Made by a program: the position numbers and the translations under genes
Part shown: positions 8,293 through 16,987 of the stretch, in pieces
Layout: the number at the start of each line of letters is the position of its first letter
Position numbering within the stretch: position 1 is the stretch's first letter
Notes under the pieces: model-generated
Seen by the model: the letters and a program-made list of their open reading frames with translations, nothing else
Told to the model about the DNA's origin: nothing
The model's database searches: none
Source: a bacterium SCSIO 12696
Lineage (GTDB): Bacteria; Pseudomonadota; Gammaproteobacteria; Pseudomonadales; Porticoccaceae
NCBI GenBank assembly: GCA_024397955.1
Contig: CP073744.1
Coordinates: forward strand, 1,550,001-1,614,000
DNA: 64,000 nt
Direction of reading: 5' to 3'

Positions 8293-9807
8293 TTAATCCA
8301 TGAATTTCACTGCCTGATGACGATTGCGATACAAGGCTTCCAATGTTTCTGAATAACCCGGCTCAATCACCATGCGAGCGTGATTGCGATTCAGCTGGCG
8401 AGGTTCCGACACACCACAGGTATGAGCGATGACCCCCACCTCGTGCACCATATGGTGAGCGTAACTGGAAACCCGGTTGGCTTTATTAAACGGGTCGAGG
8501 CCCTGCTGAAGTTTTTCATTGTGGGTGGTAATACCGGTGGGGCAGGTATTTTTGTTGCACTGCAATGCCTGTATGCACCCCAGCGCGAACATAAAGCCTC
8601 GCGCTGAAACCACAAAATCCGCTCCGGCACACAGTGCCCAGGCCACATCCACCGGATTAACCAATTTGCCCGTGGCAACCAGCCGAATACGTTGGCGCAA
8701 ACCGTAGTACTCCAGTTTATCCGCCAGCCAAGGCAGGCTTTCACGAATCGGCAAACCGGCGTGATCCATCAAACTTTGCGGGGCAGCACCGGTGCCACCA
8801 TCCGCGCTGTCCAAGCTAATAAAGTCCGGCGCCCAATAAGCGCCGCGTTCATTAATTGCCGTGCACAGGTTGTCAAAAAAGTTGGTGCCACCCATGACCA
8901 TTTTGATACCCACCGGCTTACCGGTGACTTCGCGGATACGCCCGAGAGTATCCAGCAAGTCATTGACTGAACGAATCTCCGGGTGCCCATTGGGGCTGAT
9001 GGAGTCCTGCCCAGCGGCAATACCACGGATGGCCGCAATCTCATCGGTCACCTTGATCGCTGGCAAAATACCGCCTTTACCCGGCTTCGCGCCCTGGCTG
9101 ATTTTTAACTCAAACATACGCACCTGAGGGTGGGCCGCCACTTCGCGCAATTTGTCGTCGCTGAGATTGCCTGCCTCATCACGCACACCGTACTTGGCGG
9201 TGCCGATCTGCATCACAATATCGCACCCCCCTTCAAGGTGGTGCGGGCTGAGGCCACCTTCGCCGGTATTCAGCCAACAACCTGCATCCTTGGCGCCTTT
9301 GGAAAGGGCCTGCACTGCGGGCTTGGACAACGCGCCATAACTCATGCCAGATATATTAAAAAATGACCGAGCGTTGTACGGAATGCGGCACTGGGGGCCG
9401 ATCACCAATGGTTGCGGCTCGCAGGCGTCTTCACTGAGGGTGGGGAAAGGCGTGCTAACAAACAGTACTGCACCAGGCTTGTCCAGAGGTGCGGTGGAGC
9501 CAAACGCCAGAGTACTGTCCACATCCTTGGCGGCCCGATACACCCAGGAACGCTGCGCCCTGTTGAAAGGCATCTCCTCACGATCCAGGGAAAAGAAGTA
9601 CTGGCGAAAGAATTCACCGATGTGTTCAAACCAGTAACGCAAACGGCCAATTACCGGATAATTGCGGCGAATGGTGTGGCTGGTCTGGTTCACATCAATG
9701 ATATACAGCACTGCAATGGCGATCACGCCAAGTACTAATATCGCCAATACGGATGCGGCAAACAGCTGCATCACAAAGGTTAAAAAGCTGATTTTTTCTT
9801 CTGTCAT
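8293..9807 (-). CDS. Membrane-anchored FMN-binding glutamate synthase-like protein
   Basis: 504 aa. A single N-terminal membrane helix (about 12-36) is joined to a stand-alone glutamate synthase FMN/(beta-alpha)8 domain, without the glutaminase and gltD parts. Visible marks are SFFNISGMSYGALSKPAV, GEGGLSPHH, KISQGAKPGKGG, SLDSADGGTGAAP and a C-x5-C-x4-C cluster in GCIQALQCNKNTCPTG, as used for a 3Fe-4S centre. The ATG at 9807 has GGGGA just upstream, so it is preferred to an in-frame start 28 codons earlier that would run into the divergent promoter. The true substrate of this group is not established. Confidence 0.85.
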   Translation of the reverse strand: MTEEKISFLTFVMQLFAASVLAILVLGVIAIAVLYIIDVNQTSHTIRRNYPVIGRLRYWFEHIGEFFRQYFFSLDREEMPFNRAQRSWVYRAAKDVDSTLAFGSTAPLDKPGAVLFVSTPFPTLSEDACEPQPLVIGPQCRIPYNARSFFNISGMSYGALSKPAVQALSKGAKDAGCWLNTGEGGLSPHHLEGGCDIVMQIGTAKYGVRDEAGNLSDDKLREVAAHPQVRMFELKISQGAKPGKGGILPAIKVTDEIAAIRGIAAGQDSISPNGHPEIRSVNDLLDTLGRIREVTGKPVGIKMVMGGTNFFDNLCTAINERGAYWAPDFISLDSADGGTGAAPQSLMDHAGLPIRESLPWLADKLEYYGLRQRIRLVATGKLVNPVDVAWALCAGADFVVSARGFMFALGCIQALQCNKNTCPTGITTHNEKLQQGLDPFNKANRVSSYAHHMVHEVGVIAHTCGVSEPRQLNRNHARMVIEPGYSETLEALYRNRHQAVKFMD

Positions 9808-9902
9808 GGTATCCCCAAGTGACCTGTGAATATCGCTTTGTGACAACAGCGATTGGCGATATGCTTCGCCACGGATAATAAACCCACCCAAATTTTCCTA
9901 CC

Positions 9903-11291
9903 ATGTCTAAAGCACCTCACTATCGCCAGCTTTGCGGCGAGGCGGTACGCCTTTTTCGCTTTGCCTTGCCACTGGTTATTGGCCAGGCAGCGGCGATGGG
10001 CATGGGCCTCACCGATGTATTTATGGCAGGTCAGGCCAGTGTAGACGACTTGGCCGGTGTGACGCTGGGCAACAGCATCAGCATTTTTGTGTTTCTGATA
10101 TTGGGAGGCATTCTGTTTGCCAACGCCCCTCTGATCGGCCACCACTTTGGTGCCGATGACCGCAGCGCCTTGCGGCATCAATTTCACCAATGCCTGTGGC
10201 TGGCCCTGCCATTGGGGTTGATTGCCAGCGCTTCGATGGCAGGTGGCTTATGGCTGGTGGGGCAACTGGGGGCAGAACCCCAGGTAGTGGCGATCGCTCG
10301 CGGCTACATGGCTCCCATGATCGCCGCGGTGTTTGGCTTTCATTTGATGTTCTGGCTGCGCACCACTCTGGAAGCGGTGAGCCTGCCGCGCGCAGTGATG
10401 GTGGTCAACATCGCCGGCCTGGCATTGAATATTGTTCTGGATTACGCCCTGGTCTTCGGCCACTGGGGACTACCCAAACTCGGCGGCGTCGGCTGCGGCT
10501 GGGCCACCTTGATTGTGGTGACGTTTCAGGTATTGGCGTTTGCCTTGTGGCTGCAGCGCAGCCGCGCCACTCAAGCATTAAAGCTGTTTACCGAGCTGGC
10601 CAGACCGCAATTAAAAACCATGGGCAATATCCTGCGCCTGGGGTTGCCGATTTCAGTCGGTATTCTGTTTGAATTCAGCTTCTTCGGCATTATCCCGCTG
10701 GTTATCGCCAGCCTGGGAGCGGAAGTGGTCTCCGGTCACAGCATTGCCCACCAGTTCGATGGCCTGATGTTTATTGTCTCCCTGGGCATTGGTCAGGCAT
10801 TAACGGTCGCCATTTCCCAGCACATCGGTGCTCAAAAACCCGGCAAGGCCTGGTTCAGCTGCCAGGCCGGACTGCTATTGATCGCCACCATCGCCTGCTT
10901 GCAGGTAGCGGTTTATTTAGTCTTCCCGGAAGCCATTGCCGGTTTTTTTAACGACGACCCTACGGTGCAAAAAATTGCGGTAGAGCTGCTGTTAATTGCG
11001 GCAATTTATCGTTTTTCCGATGCCATCGCAGTGGGTGCCATGAGTGCATTGCGGGGCTACAAAATTACCAAGGCACCCATGGTGGTGCAGTTCATCGCTT
11101 TTTGGGTGGTGGGTTTCCCGCTGGCTTACAGCTTGGGGATGACTAATTTTTGGGGACCAGCTATGGGGGTTCCCGGCTTTTGGGTTGGCGCTGCTGTTGC
11201 CTTGAGTGTGTCAGCCCTGTGCCTAATGGCCATGGTTTGGCAGAGAGGCAGACAAAGAGCTATCTTGGGAAAAGCTATCAAGCCCATTTAA
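9903..11291 (+). CDS. MATE family efflux transporter
   Basis: 462 aa, about twelve hydrophobic helices in two related halves. Typical MATE segments: FRFALPLVIGQAAAMGMGLTDVFMAG at helix 1, GAEVVSGHSIAHQFDGLMF in the second half and LRGYKITKAPM near the end. These are cation-coupled drug/toxin exporters of the inner membrane (NorM-like). Divergent from the FMN protein gene with a 95-bp shared upstream region. Confidence 0.88.
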   Translation: MSKAPHYRQLCGEAVRLFRFALPLVIGQAAAMGMGLTDVFMAGQASVDDLAGVTLGNSISIFVFLILGGILFANAPLIGHHFGADDRSALRHQFHQCLWLALPLGLIASASMAGGLWLVGQLGAEPQVVAIARGYMAPMIAAVFGFHLMFWLRTTLEAVSLPRAVMVVNIAGLALNIVLDYALVFGHWGLPKLGGVGCGWATLIVVTFQVLAFALWLQRSRATQALKLFTELARPQLKTMGNILRLGLPISVGILFEFSFFGIIPLVIASLGAEVVSGHSIAHQFDGLMFIVSLGIGQALTVAISQHIGAQKPGKAWFSCQAGLLLIATIACLQVAVYLVFPEAIAGFFNDDPTVQKIAVELLLIAAIYRFSDAIAVGAMSALRGYKITKAPMVVQFIAFWVVGFPLAYSLGMTNFWGPAMGVPGFWVGAAVALSVSALCLMAMVWQRGRQRAILGKAIKPI

Positions 11292-11363
11292 TCAATTAAA
11301 TAGTTTTAATGACAGTTAGCCATTACAGTGCACAGCATCCAAACATCTTTTGAGGAGCAAACG

Positions 11364-11609
11364 ATGAGTACCGACAGCACCCGTTACACTATTTTCGGCC
11401 ACCAGGCATGTGGCTTCTGCCGCCAGGCAAAAGCCGTTATGGAGCAAAAAGACCTGCCCTACCGTTACGTAGATATTCATGAGGAAGGCATCAGTAAAGA
11501 GGATCTGTCAAAGACCATTGGCCACACCGTAAATACCGTGCCGCAAATTTTTTACGGCACCGAATACATCGGTGGTTTTGACGCTTTGCAGAAGCATTTA
11601 GCGGCTTGA
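11364..11609 (+). CDS. Glutaredoxin
   Basis: 81 aa thioredoxin-fold protein with the dithiol motif CGFC near residue 13, the cis-proline motif TVPQIF and the GGFDAL glutathione-site segment. The ATG at 11364 is preceded by GAGGAG; an in-frame ATG 12 codons upstream lacks one. It reduces protein or glutathione mixed disulfides. The CGFC variant differs from the common CPYC. Confidence 0.88.
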   Translation: MSTDSTRYTIFGHQACGFCRQAKAVMEQKDLPYRYVDIHEEGISKEDLSKTIGHTVNTVPQIFYGTEYIGGFDALQKHLAA

Positions 11610-11619
11610 ACCTCACAAC

Positions 11620-11653
11620 GTAGCCCGGGTAAGCGCAGCTGAGCCCGGGCTAC
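11620..11653. repeat. Palindromic GTAGCCCGGG element
   Basis: Perfect 10-bp arms GTAGCCCGGG and CCCGGGCTAC separated by 14 bp that include AAGCGCAGCTGA. It matches, from memory, a widespread intergenic palindrome family of proteobacteria. It lies 11 bp after the glutaredoxin stop and may help end its transcript. Confidence 0.7.
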
Positions 11654-11756
11654 AGCCCTCGCAACGACGCCCATCTTTCTATAAAATCCCGCCTCGAACA
11701 CTTTACCCGAAAACCCATGCTCCGGATTTACGCTCCGGCTCGCACGAGGCAACAAT

Positions 11757-12779
11757 ATGACTACCCCACACATGGCCACTTCTGGCCAGTATGTCGTCTG
11801 CGCGATGTACAAATTCGTTACCCTGGAAAACCATCAACAACTCCGTGACCCGCTGTTGGCCACTATGGAAGCCAACCGCATTTGCGGCACCCTGCTGCTG
11901 GCCAGCGAAGGCATTAATGGCACTGTCGCCGGCTCTCGCAAGGGCATTGATAACCTGCTGCAATGGCTGCAACAACAGCCGGGCCTGGAAGGCATTGATT
12001 ACAAAGAGTCCTACACCGACCACAAGCCTTTCCTGCGCACCAAAGTGAAGCTCAAAAAAGAGATTGTCACTATGGGTGTGGAGGGTATCGACCCGAAAAA
12101 AGTGGTGGGCACCTACGTCAAGCCGGAAGACTGGAACGCACTGATCAGCGACCCGGACGTGGTGCTGGTGGATACCCGTAACGATTACGAATACCAGGTG
12201 GGCACGTTCAAAAATGCGGTTAACCCCAATACCACCAGTTTTCGGGAATTCCCCCAGTACGTAAAAGACAACCTAGACCCGGCCAAGCACAAGAAAGTCG
12301 CCATGTTCTGCACCGGCGGCATTCGCTGCGAAAAATCCACGGCATACATGAAAGAACAGGGTTTTGACGAGGTCTATCATCTTCAAGGGGGTATTCTCAA
12401 ATACCTGGAAGACGTACCTGCCGACGACACTTTGTGGGAAGGTGAATGTTTTGTGTTTGACGAGCGCGTCACCGTCAATCACAACCTGGAGCGAGGCGAG
12501 TACGACCAGTGCAACGCCTGCCGCATGCCCATCACCCAAGCAGACCAGCAGAGCGACCAATACCAGCGCGGCGTCAGCTGCCCACACTGCTACGACAAAA
12601 CTTCCGCCGCCGACAAAGCCCGCTATCGGGAGCGGGAGAAGCAAATTCAGCTGGCCAAAGCCCGTAACGAAGTACATGTGGGCGGTGACGCTGATCAGTT
12701 AATTAAAGCCCGTAAGGCTGCCAAACAAGCTGCCAAAAAGTTGCAGAGCACCAAAGACCGGCAAGCTGCTAATCGCTAA
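11757..12779 (+). CDS. trhO: tRNA uridine(34) hydroxylase (rhodanese-fold)
   Basis: 340 aa. TrhO (YceA) oxygenates U34 of certain tRNAs to 5-hydroxyuridine. An acylphosphatase-like N-terminal domain ([12 protein letters not shown]) is followed by a rhodanese domain with [12 protein letters not shown] and the catalytic loop [10 protein letters not shown] (C185). A Cys-pair tail follows (CNACRMP, CPHCYD), then a basic helical end. The ATG at 11757 has GAGG nine bases upstream. Single gene between two palindromic repeats. Confidence 0.93.
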   Translation: MTTPHMATSGQYVVCAMYKFVTLENHQQLRDPLLATMEANRICGTLLLASEGINGTVAGSRKGIDNLLQWLQQQPGLEGIDYKESYTDHKPFLRTKVKLKKEIVTMGVEGIDPKKVVGTYVKPEDWNALISDPDVVLVDTRNDYEYQVGTFKNAVNPNTTSFREFPQYVKDNLDPAKHKKVAMFCTGGIRCEKSTAYMKEQGFDEVYHLQGGILKYLEDVPADDTLWEGECFVFDERVTVNHNLERGEYDQCNACRMPITQADQQSDQYQRGVSCPHCYDKTSAADKARYREREKQIQLAKARNEVHVGGDADQLIKARKAAKQAAKKLQSTKDRQAANR

Positions 12780-12795
12780 TTGCTGCTTGGATGTT

Positions 12796-12823
12796 CGTCA
12801 TTCCCGCCTTCGCGGGAATGACG
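12796..12823. repeat. CGTCATTCCCGC palindromic repeat
   Basis: Perfect 12-bp stem CGTCATTCCCGC / GCGGGAATGACG with loop CTTC, 17 bp after trhO. The same core palindrome is common between genes in many proteobacteria. No T tract follows. Confidence 0.75.
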
Positions 12824-12965
12824 CCCCCTACCGTTAAACTGGCACACTCAGGGTGAATCAGATACCGAACAGCCGTATCTCTTCAGTTATATGGGAACCA
12901 ACCGGCCACTTGTGACTCTCATGGGTACTTTAATTTTAGCCAAAACTCTTATCTAAAGAACGACC

Positions 12966-13409
12966 ATGAGCTACCACAGCTTTTTACAGCAAATTCGCCG
13001 CAATTCAGTGGCATTGATCAGTTTGGCCATTGCCTTGGCAAGCCTGGGTTATAACACCTGGCGCAACGAAGTCACCGAGCAGAATCGCAATGTACGCACT
13101 GCGGGTTTCGCGTTGATAGAACGGCTGGCGGAATTAGACGAAGTGGCCATACACATGCGCTATGCTCGCCACGACATGACCGAAGCAGAATTGGAAAACT
13201 CTCGCAAACGCGGTTGGGTACAAGTGATTGCCATGCGTGACCTACGCTACTTCATGCCCGACAGCGTCAACGAGAAATCCACACAGCTTTACAGCAAGTG
13301 GCAAATGTATTCCGATGAACTGGGCGAAAAAGACTCCTATGATAAAGTCAATCACAGTATCGAAACGCTGCGAGAGAGTGTGCTGACCGCTATTGGCGAA
13401 CTGGATTGA
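12966..13409 (+). CDS. Hypothetical membrane-anchored protein
   Basis: 147 aa, family not recognised. One N-terminal helix (about 12-30) is followed by a charged, mostly helical domain (TEAELENSRKRGWVQVIAMRD; YSDELGEKDSYDKV). A signal-anchor with a helical periplasmic or cytoplasmic domain is likely. It is followed 25 bp later by a strong terminator. The 185-bp gap before it holds only the palindromic repeat. Confidence 0.55.
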   Translation: MSYHSFLQQIRRNSVALISLAIALASLGYNTWRNEVTEQNRNVRTAGFALIERLAELDEVAIHMRYARHDMTEAELENSRKRGWVQVIAMRDLRYFMPDSVNEKSTQLYSKWQMYSDELGEKDSYDKVNHSIETLRESVLTAIGELD

Positions 13410-13434
13410 CGCAGCAGCGATTTAGCGCCGCACA

Positions 13435-13471
13435 TAAAAAAGCCCTGCAATATTCATTGCAGGGCTTTTTT
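13435..13471. terminator. Strong terminator, usable in both directions
   Basis: AAAAAGCCCTGCAAT, a short loop, ATTGCAGGGCTTTTTT. It sits between two convergent genes, the hypothetical gene ending at 13409 and the TM2 gene ending at 13490. Confidence 0.9.
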
Positions 13472-13489
13472 GTACCGATGTGGTTTTGC

Positions 13490-13714
13490 TTACGTCCACT
13501 CAGTGATTTTATTGCCTTCCTTATCGGTAAAGGAGCCGATAATAATCATAATAAAATCAATCAGTGTCCAGATGCCAAAAGCACCCAGAGTCAGTAAGTG
13601 CAAAATTCCAGTGCCAATTTTGCCCGCGTAAAAACGGTGCGCCCCCAATGGCCCCAGAAAGAAGCACAGCAGAAACGCTGGCAGGATTCGCTTGCTTGTC
13701 GCTGAATCGGACAT
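13490..13714 (-). CDS. TM2 domain membrane protein
   Basis: 74 aa with two helices and the TM2 signature: [19 protein letters not shown] then [14 protein letters not shown]. The ATG at 13714 follows AAGGAG. Function of bacterial TM2 proteins is unknown. Confidence 0.85.
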   Translation of the reverse strand: MSDSATSKRILPAFLLCFFLGPLGAHRFYAGKIGTGILHLLTLGAFGIWTLIDFIMIIIGSFTDKEGNKITEWT

Positions 13715-13851
13715 AGTTATTCTCCTTATGTTTCCCCCAGATTCGGGTGCGCATAGCATACTGCTAGCGCACCCGGGTTTCCAGCACAGAACGGTGCACC
13801 AATCGTGCACCCTGTCACACAAAAGTCACACTTTGCCGGTTTAATAGCGCC

Positions 13852-13867
13852 ACTGGTGTATACCACT
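13852..13867. promoter_or_regulatory. Putative phosphonate-regulator operator 1 (permease)
   Basis: ACTGGTGTATACCACT, a TGG-N6-CCA palindrome 20 bp before the permease ATG. It shares form and spacing with the sites at 16844, 16954 and 21027. Mycobacterial PhnF, a related GntR/HutC regulator, is known (from memory) to bind TGGTATAGACCA-type repeats. Confidence 0.6.
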
Positions 13868-13887
13868 TAATGTGACTGATTCGAGCC

Positions 13888-15195
13888 ATGACACAACTAC
13901 TGCAACGCATTACCCGCCGGGGCCAAGGGTTTAGTTTCTGCCTGTTTGCCATGATTGCCGCCTTTTGTACGTACTCCTGTATGTACGCGTTTCGCAAACC
14001 CATCGCCGTTGGCCTCTACGAAGATATTGTCTACTGGGGCATCTCCATCAAGGTGCTTTACCTATCGGCACAAGTAGCCGGGTACGCGCTGTCAAAATTT
14101 ATTGGCATCAAAGTAGTATCGGAGCAAAGTGGCAATGGCCGGGCCAAAGGCATTCTGACCTTGATCACTATTGCTGGCATCGCCCTGTTGCTGTTCGCGC
14201 TGTTGCCGCACCCCTGGAATATCGTGTGTATGTTCCTCAACGGCATTCCTCTGGGTATGGTTTGGGGTTACGTATTCAGCTACCTGGAAGGCCGCAAGGT
14301 GACCGAAGTGCTGGCCGCCGGCTTGTGCACCAGCTTTATCGCCTCCTCCGGCCTGGTAAAAACTGTGGGCAGCTACCTGATGCTCAACTGGGGCGTGGAT
14401 GAGTTCTGGATGCCGGTAACCACCGCTGCGCTGTTTATGCCGCTGTTAATGCTAGCGGTGTATATGCTGGAGCAGCTACCACCCCCTAATACAGATGACA
14501 TTCGCCTGCGCACCAAGCGCGAACCTATGGACGCTTCCGCCCGGCGGGCATTCTTCAAACAGTTCAGTACGGGTCTGTGCCTATTGATCGGCGGTTATGT
14601 GCTGCTGACCATTTTTCGGGATTTGCGTGATAACTTCACCGCTAATATATGGGACGAACTGGGCTACACCGACTCACCGGCCATTTTCAGCCTCACAGAA
14701 ATTCCCATCGCGGTGGTTGTACTGATGATTATCGGCGCCATGATGCTGATTAAAAGCAACAGCCGGGCATTAATGGTCAATCATTTTTTGATTTTATTTG
14801 GCTTTGCCAGCTGCGGGTTATCTACCCTGGCTTACCAGGCTGGCTACCTAAGCCCAATCAGCTGGATGATTATTAACGGTTTTGGCCTTTACCTCGCTTA
14901 CGTACCGTTCAACAGCGTACTGTTTGAACGCCTGATCGCTACGTTTAAGCAGGTTGGCAATGTGGGCTTTTTGATCTACTTGGCGGATTCGTTTGGCTAT
15001 CTGGGCAGCGTTGGGGTGATGGTGTACAAAAACCTCGGCCAAGGGGGTATTCAGTGGCACAGCTTTATTATTTACACCAGTTATCTGGTGGCTGCGCTGG
15101 GGGTATTTTTTACGGTGGGCTCCTGGTGCTACTTTGCCAACAAACACCGGCGGCAGAAGGGGGAATCAGCACCGCTAGCAGGGGTAGCGGCCTAA
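13888..15195 (+). CDS. MFS-like permease (DUF5690-like), candidate phosphonate importer
   Basis: 435 aa, about twelve membrane helices. The first half has the CTYSCMYAFRKPIAVGLYED and GIPLGMVWGYVFSYLEGRKVTE segments that I associate with DUF5690-type major-facilitator proteins. Substrate is unknown for the family. Two facts link it to the phosphonate genes: it sits at the edge of that block, and it has a TGG-N6-CCA operator-like palindrome just before its start, like those before phnW and the TonB receptor. No phosphonate ABC transporter is present, so it could be the inner-membrane step (inference). Its 3' end overlaps the convergent prmC by 21 bp. Confidence 0.7.
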   Translation: MTQLLQRITRRGQGFSFCLFAMIAAFCTYSCMYAFRKPIAVGLYEDIVYWGISIKVLYLSAQVAGYALSKFIGIKVVSEQSGNGRAKGILTLITIAGIALLLFALLPHPWNIVCMFLNGIPLGMVWGYVFSYLEGRKVTEVLAAGLCTSFIASSGLVKTVGSYLMLNWGVDEFWMPVTTAALFMPLLMLAVYMLEQLPPPNTDDIRLRTKREPMDASARRAFFKQFSTGLCLLIGGYVLLTIFRDLRDNFTANIWDELGYTDSPAIFSLTEIPIAVVVLMIIGAMMLIKSNSRALMVNHFLILFGFASCGLSTLAYQAGYLSPISWMIINGFGLYLAYVPFNSVLFERLIATFKQVGNVGFLIYLADSFGYLGSVGVMVYKNLGQGGIQWHSFIIYTSYLVAALGVFFTVGSWCYFANKHRRQKGESAPLAGVAA

Positions 15196-16011
15196 AGTCA
15201 CACGATCATTACCCGCCAGATCCTGGCGGGTTTGTACCGTTTGAAAGCCGTCATTCACCAACAGATTTCGCACCGCCGCCCCCTGGTCATAACCGTGTTC
15301 CAGCAATAGCCAACCATCCCTGTGCAAATAATTCGCAGCGGTCGTCACAATAGCGCGAATATCTGCCAGGCCCTCCTCGTCGGCGACCAGTGCCGAACTG
15401 GGCTCAAAGCGCACGTCACCCTGTTGCAAGTGAGCATCTTTCGGATCGATATAAGGGGGGTTGCTGACAATCAGGTGGTAGCTATTTTCAGGTACGTGCT
15501 CAAACCAATTGCTTTGCCAAACCCGCAAGTTGTTCAACCCCAGTCGCTCGCGATTATGCTCTGCCAAAGCCACCGCCTCGTCGACAACATCCACCGCATC
15601 CACCTGCCAATCCTGGCGCTCAGAAGCCAGCGCCAAGGCGATGGCACCGGTGCCAGTACCCAAATCCAGCACTTGGGCGTGTGCCGACAAAGGCAAGTCC
15701 AAGGCAAGCTCTACCAGCAGCTCAGTTTCCGGACGGGGAATAAGCGTGGAGGCATTCACCACCAAAGGCAGCGACCAGAATTCCCGCTCACCGACAATAT
15801 GAGCTACCGGCTCTCCCCTTTTGCGACGATCTAATCCAGCCTCAAAATCGGCCTGCTGCTGTTCGCTCAAACAACGCTCTGGCCATGTGTAGAGATAAGA
15901 GCGATCACGCTGCAGAAAATGGCAAAGCAGAACTTCAATATCCAATCGCGGGGTATCACTGACGGAGGCCAGCTCATCCGCTCGTTTTAGCAGCTGAGCA
16001 ATGGTGGGCAT
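15175..16011 (-). CDS. prmC: Release factor glutamine methyltransferase PrmC
   Basis: 278 aa from the ATG at 16011. It methylates the GGQ glutamine of release factors RF1 and RF2. Visible: the N-terminal helical recognition domain, RPETELLVE, the SAM-binding DLGTGTG (about 116-122) and the catalytic NPPY (about 184-187). The ATG shares one base with the stop of the GntR gene (TGATG), so translation is probably coupled; a further in-frame ATG lies two codons upstream. prmC normally follows prfA directly. Here prfA ends 8.5 kb away in the same orientation, with the phosphonate block between. Confidence 0.94.
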   Translation of the reverse strand: MPTIAQLLKRADELASVSDTPRLDIEVLLCHFLQRDRSYLYTWPERCLSEQQQADFEAGLDRRKRGEPVAHIVGEREFWSLPLVVNASTLIPRPETELLVELALDLPLSAHAQVLDLGTGTGAIALALASERQDWQVDAVDVVDEAVALAEHNRERLGLNNLRVWQSNWFEHVPENSYHLIVSNPPYIDPKDAHLQQGDVRFEPSSALVADEEGLADIRAIVTTAANYLHRDGWLLLEHGYDQGAAVRNLLVNDGFQTVQTRQDLAGNDRVTLGRYPC

Positions 16012-16733
16012 CAGCAAACATCCGTGGATACGCGAATCTCAATGGCGTCGTGCAGCCATAACTCTTCATCGTATTCCACAGCTGTTTGGTTCTGGTCGTA
16101 ACGGGTACGGTGAATCGCAACACAGTAACTGCCATCGGCAACCGCCAGCTGCTCGGCCTGCTCCCTGCTCAGGGCCGTGGCATTAATGGTCACTTCTTCA
16201 CGTACGACCTCTATGTTGTAGTGGTCGCGAAAAATACTGGTCAGGGAAGAGGACACATCCTGGTCGAGCAAGCGCTCAATACCAACACCATTGATGGTGA
16301 TGTTTTCCAACAGCACGTGGCGGCCATCCAGGCTGCGGCGACGGCGCAGCTGGTACATAGGGTCGCCTCGCTTTAAGCCCAACTTGGCCCCTTGAGCGGC
16401 AGAACGGCAACGACTCTGGTGCGCTGATAACGCTTCCGTAGTCGGTACCCGGCCTTGCTCCCGGGCCAATACACTGAAGTTGCTACGCAAGGTGGGGTCA
16501 AACACCGGTTTGGGGGGGGTTACAAACCAACCCCGGCGATTGGAGCGATAAATAACCCCTTCCCGCTCCAGCTGAGACAAAGCAATGCGCAACGTCACCC
16601 GGGTAGTGGCAAATTCCGCCATCAGTTCTCGCTCGGAGGGCAATTTATCCCGATAGCGCGGCGCCTTGCGGTGAATCTGCCCCAGCATGGTGTGATAAAT
16701 GGACGCGTAAAGCGGTGCGTTTAAAGAGGTCAT
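16011..16733 (-). CDS. phnR: GntR/UTRA-family phosphonate utilisation regulator
   Basis: 240 aa. The N-terminal GntR winged helix (about 8-72) shows KLPSERELMAEFATTRVTLRIALSQLEREG. The C-terminal UTRA ligand domain (about 95-235) shows the HutC-type segments RRRSLDGRHVLLENI and YDEELWLHDAIEI. Divergence from phnW marks it as the local regulator, probably a repressor released by 2-aminoethylphosphonate or a relative (inference). Four TGG-N6-CCA palindromes in the block fit HutC-type operators. The gene overlaps prmC, so their expression is linked. Confidence 0.85.
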   Translation of the reverse strand: MTSLNAPLYASIYHTMLGQIHRKAPRYRDKLPSERELMAEFATTRVTLRIALSQLEREGVIYRSNRRGWFVTPPKPVFDPTLRSNFSVLAREQGRVPTTEALSAHQSRCRSAAQGAKLGLKRGDPMYQLRRRRSLDGRHVLLENITINGVGIERLLDQDVSSSLTSIFRDHYNIEVVREEVTINATALSREQAEQLAVADGSYCVAIHRTRYDQNQTAVEYDEELWLHDAIEIRVSTDVC

Positions 16734-16843
16734 GAGAACTCGTTGCCTTTTGCCCTGAGCAAAATAAAACGCAACTTAGAGCAGCCACTGGGGGTTTGCA
16801 AGCGCCGCGCCGGCAACTTCTACAAACTTGCGACCTAGAAAAA

Positions 16844-16859
16844 ACTGGAATACACCAAA
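16844..16859. promoter_or_regulatory. Putative phosphonate-regulator operator 2 (phnR side)
   Basis: ACTGGAATACACCAAA: TGG-N6-CCA in the phnR/phnW intergenic region, 110 bp from phnR and 128 bp from phnW. It could serve autoregulation of phnR or act as an auxiliary site for phnW. Confidence 0.5.
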
Positions 16860-16926
16860 AAAACAGCTTTTATGACAACCTTAAATAAAACAGTCATATA
16901 CTTTTGTTTTACTGCATAAAATTCAA

Positions 16927-16955
16927 TTGACCTGCATATCAAACAGATTCAAAAT
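16927..16955 (+). promoter_or_regulatory. phnW: Candidate phnW promoter
   Basis: TTGACC (-35) and CAAAAT (-10) spaced by 17 bp. The operator at 16954-16971 would cover the -10 to +1 region, as expected for repression. The -10 is imperfect (4 of 6). Confidence 0.4.
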
Positions 16956-16971
16956 CTGGAATATACCAGAT
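16954..16971. promoter_or_regulatory. Putative phosphonate-regulator operator 3 (phnW)
   Basis: ATCTGGAATATACCAGAT, an 18-bp near-perfect palindrome ending 16 bp before the phnW ATG. Its reverse complement matches the receptor site at 21028 over 15 of 16 bases. Confidence 0.7.
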
Positions 16972-16987
16972 ATATCGGAGAAACCTT

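Noticed and set aside
12796..12823. Palindrome as a CRISPR or specific operator
   Set aside because: Single copy, no spacer array; it matches a common intergenic palindrome type. No CRISPR array was seen anywhere in the window.
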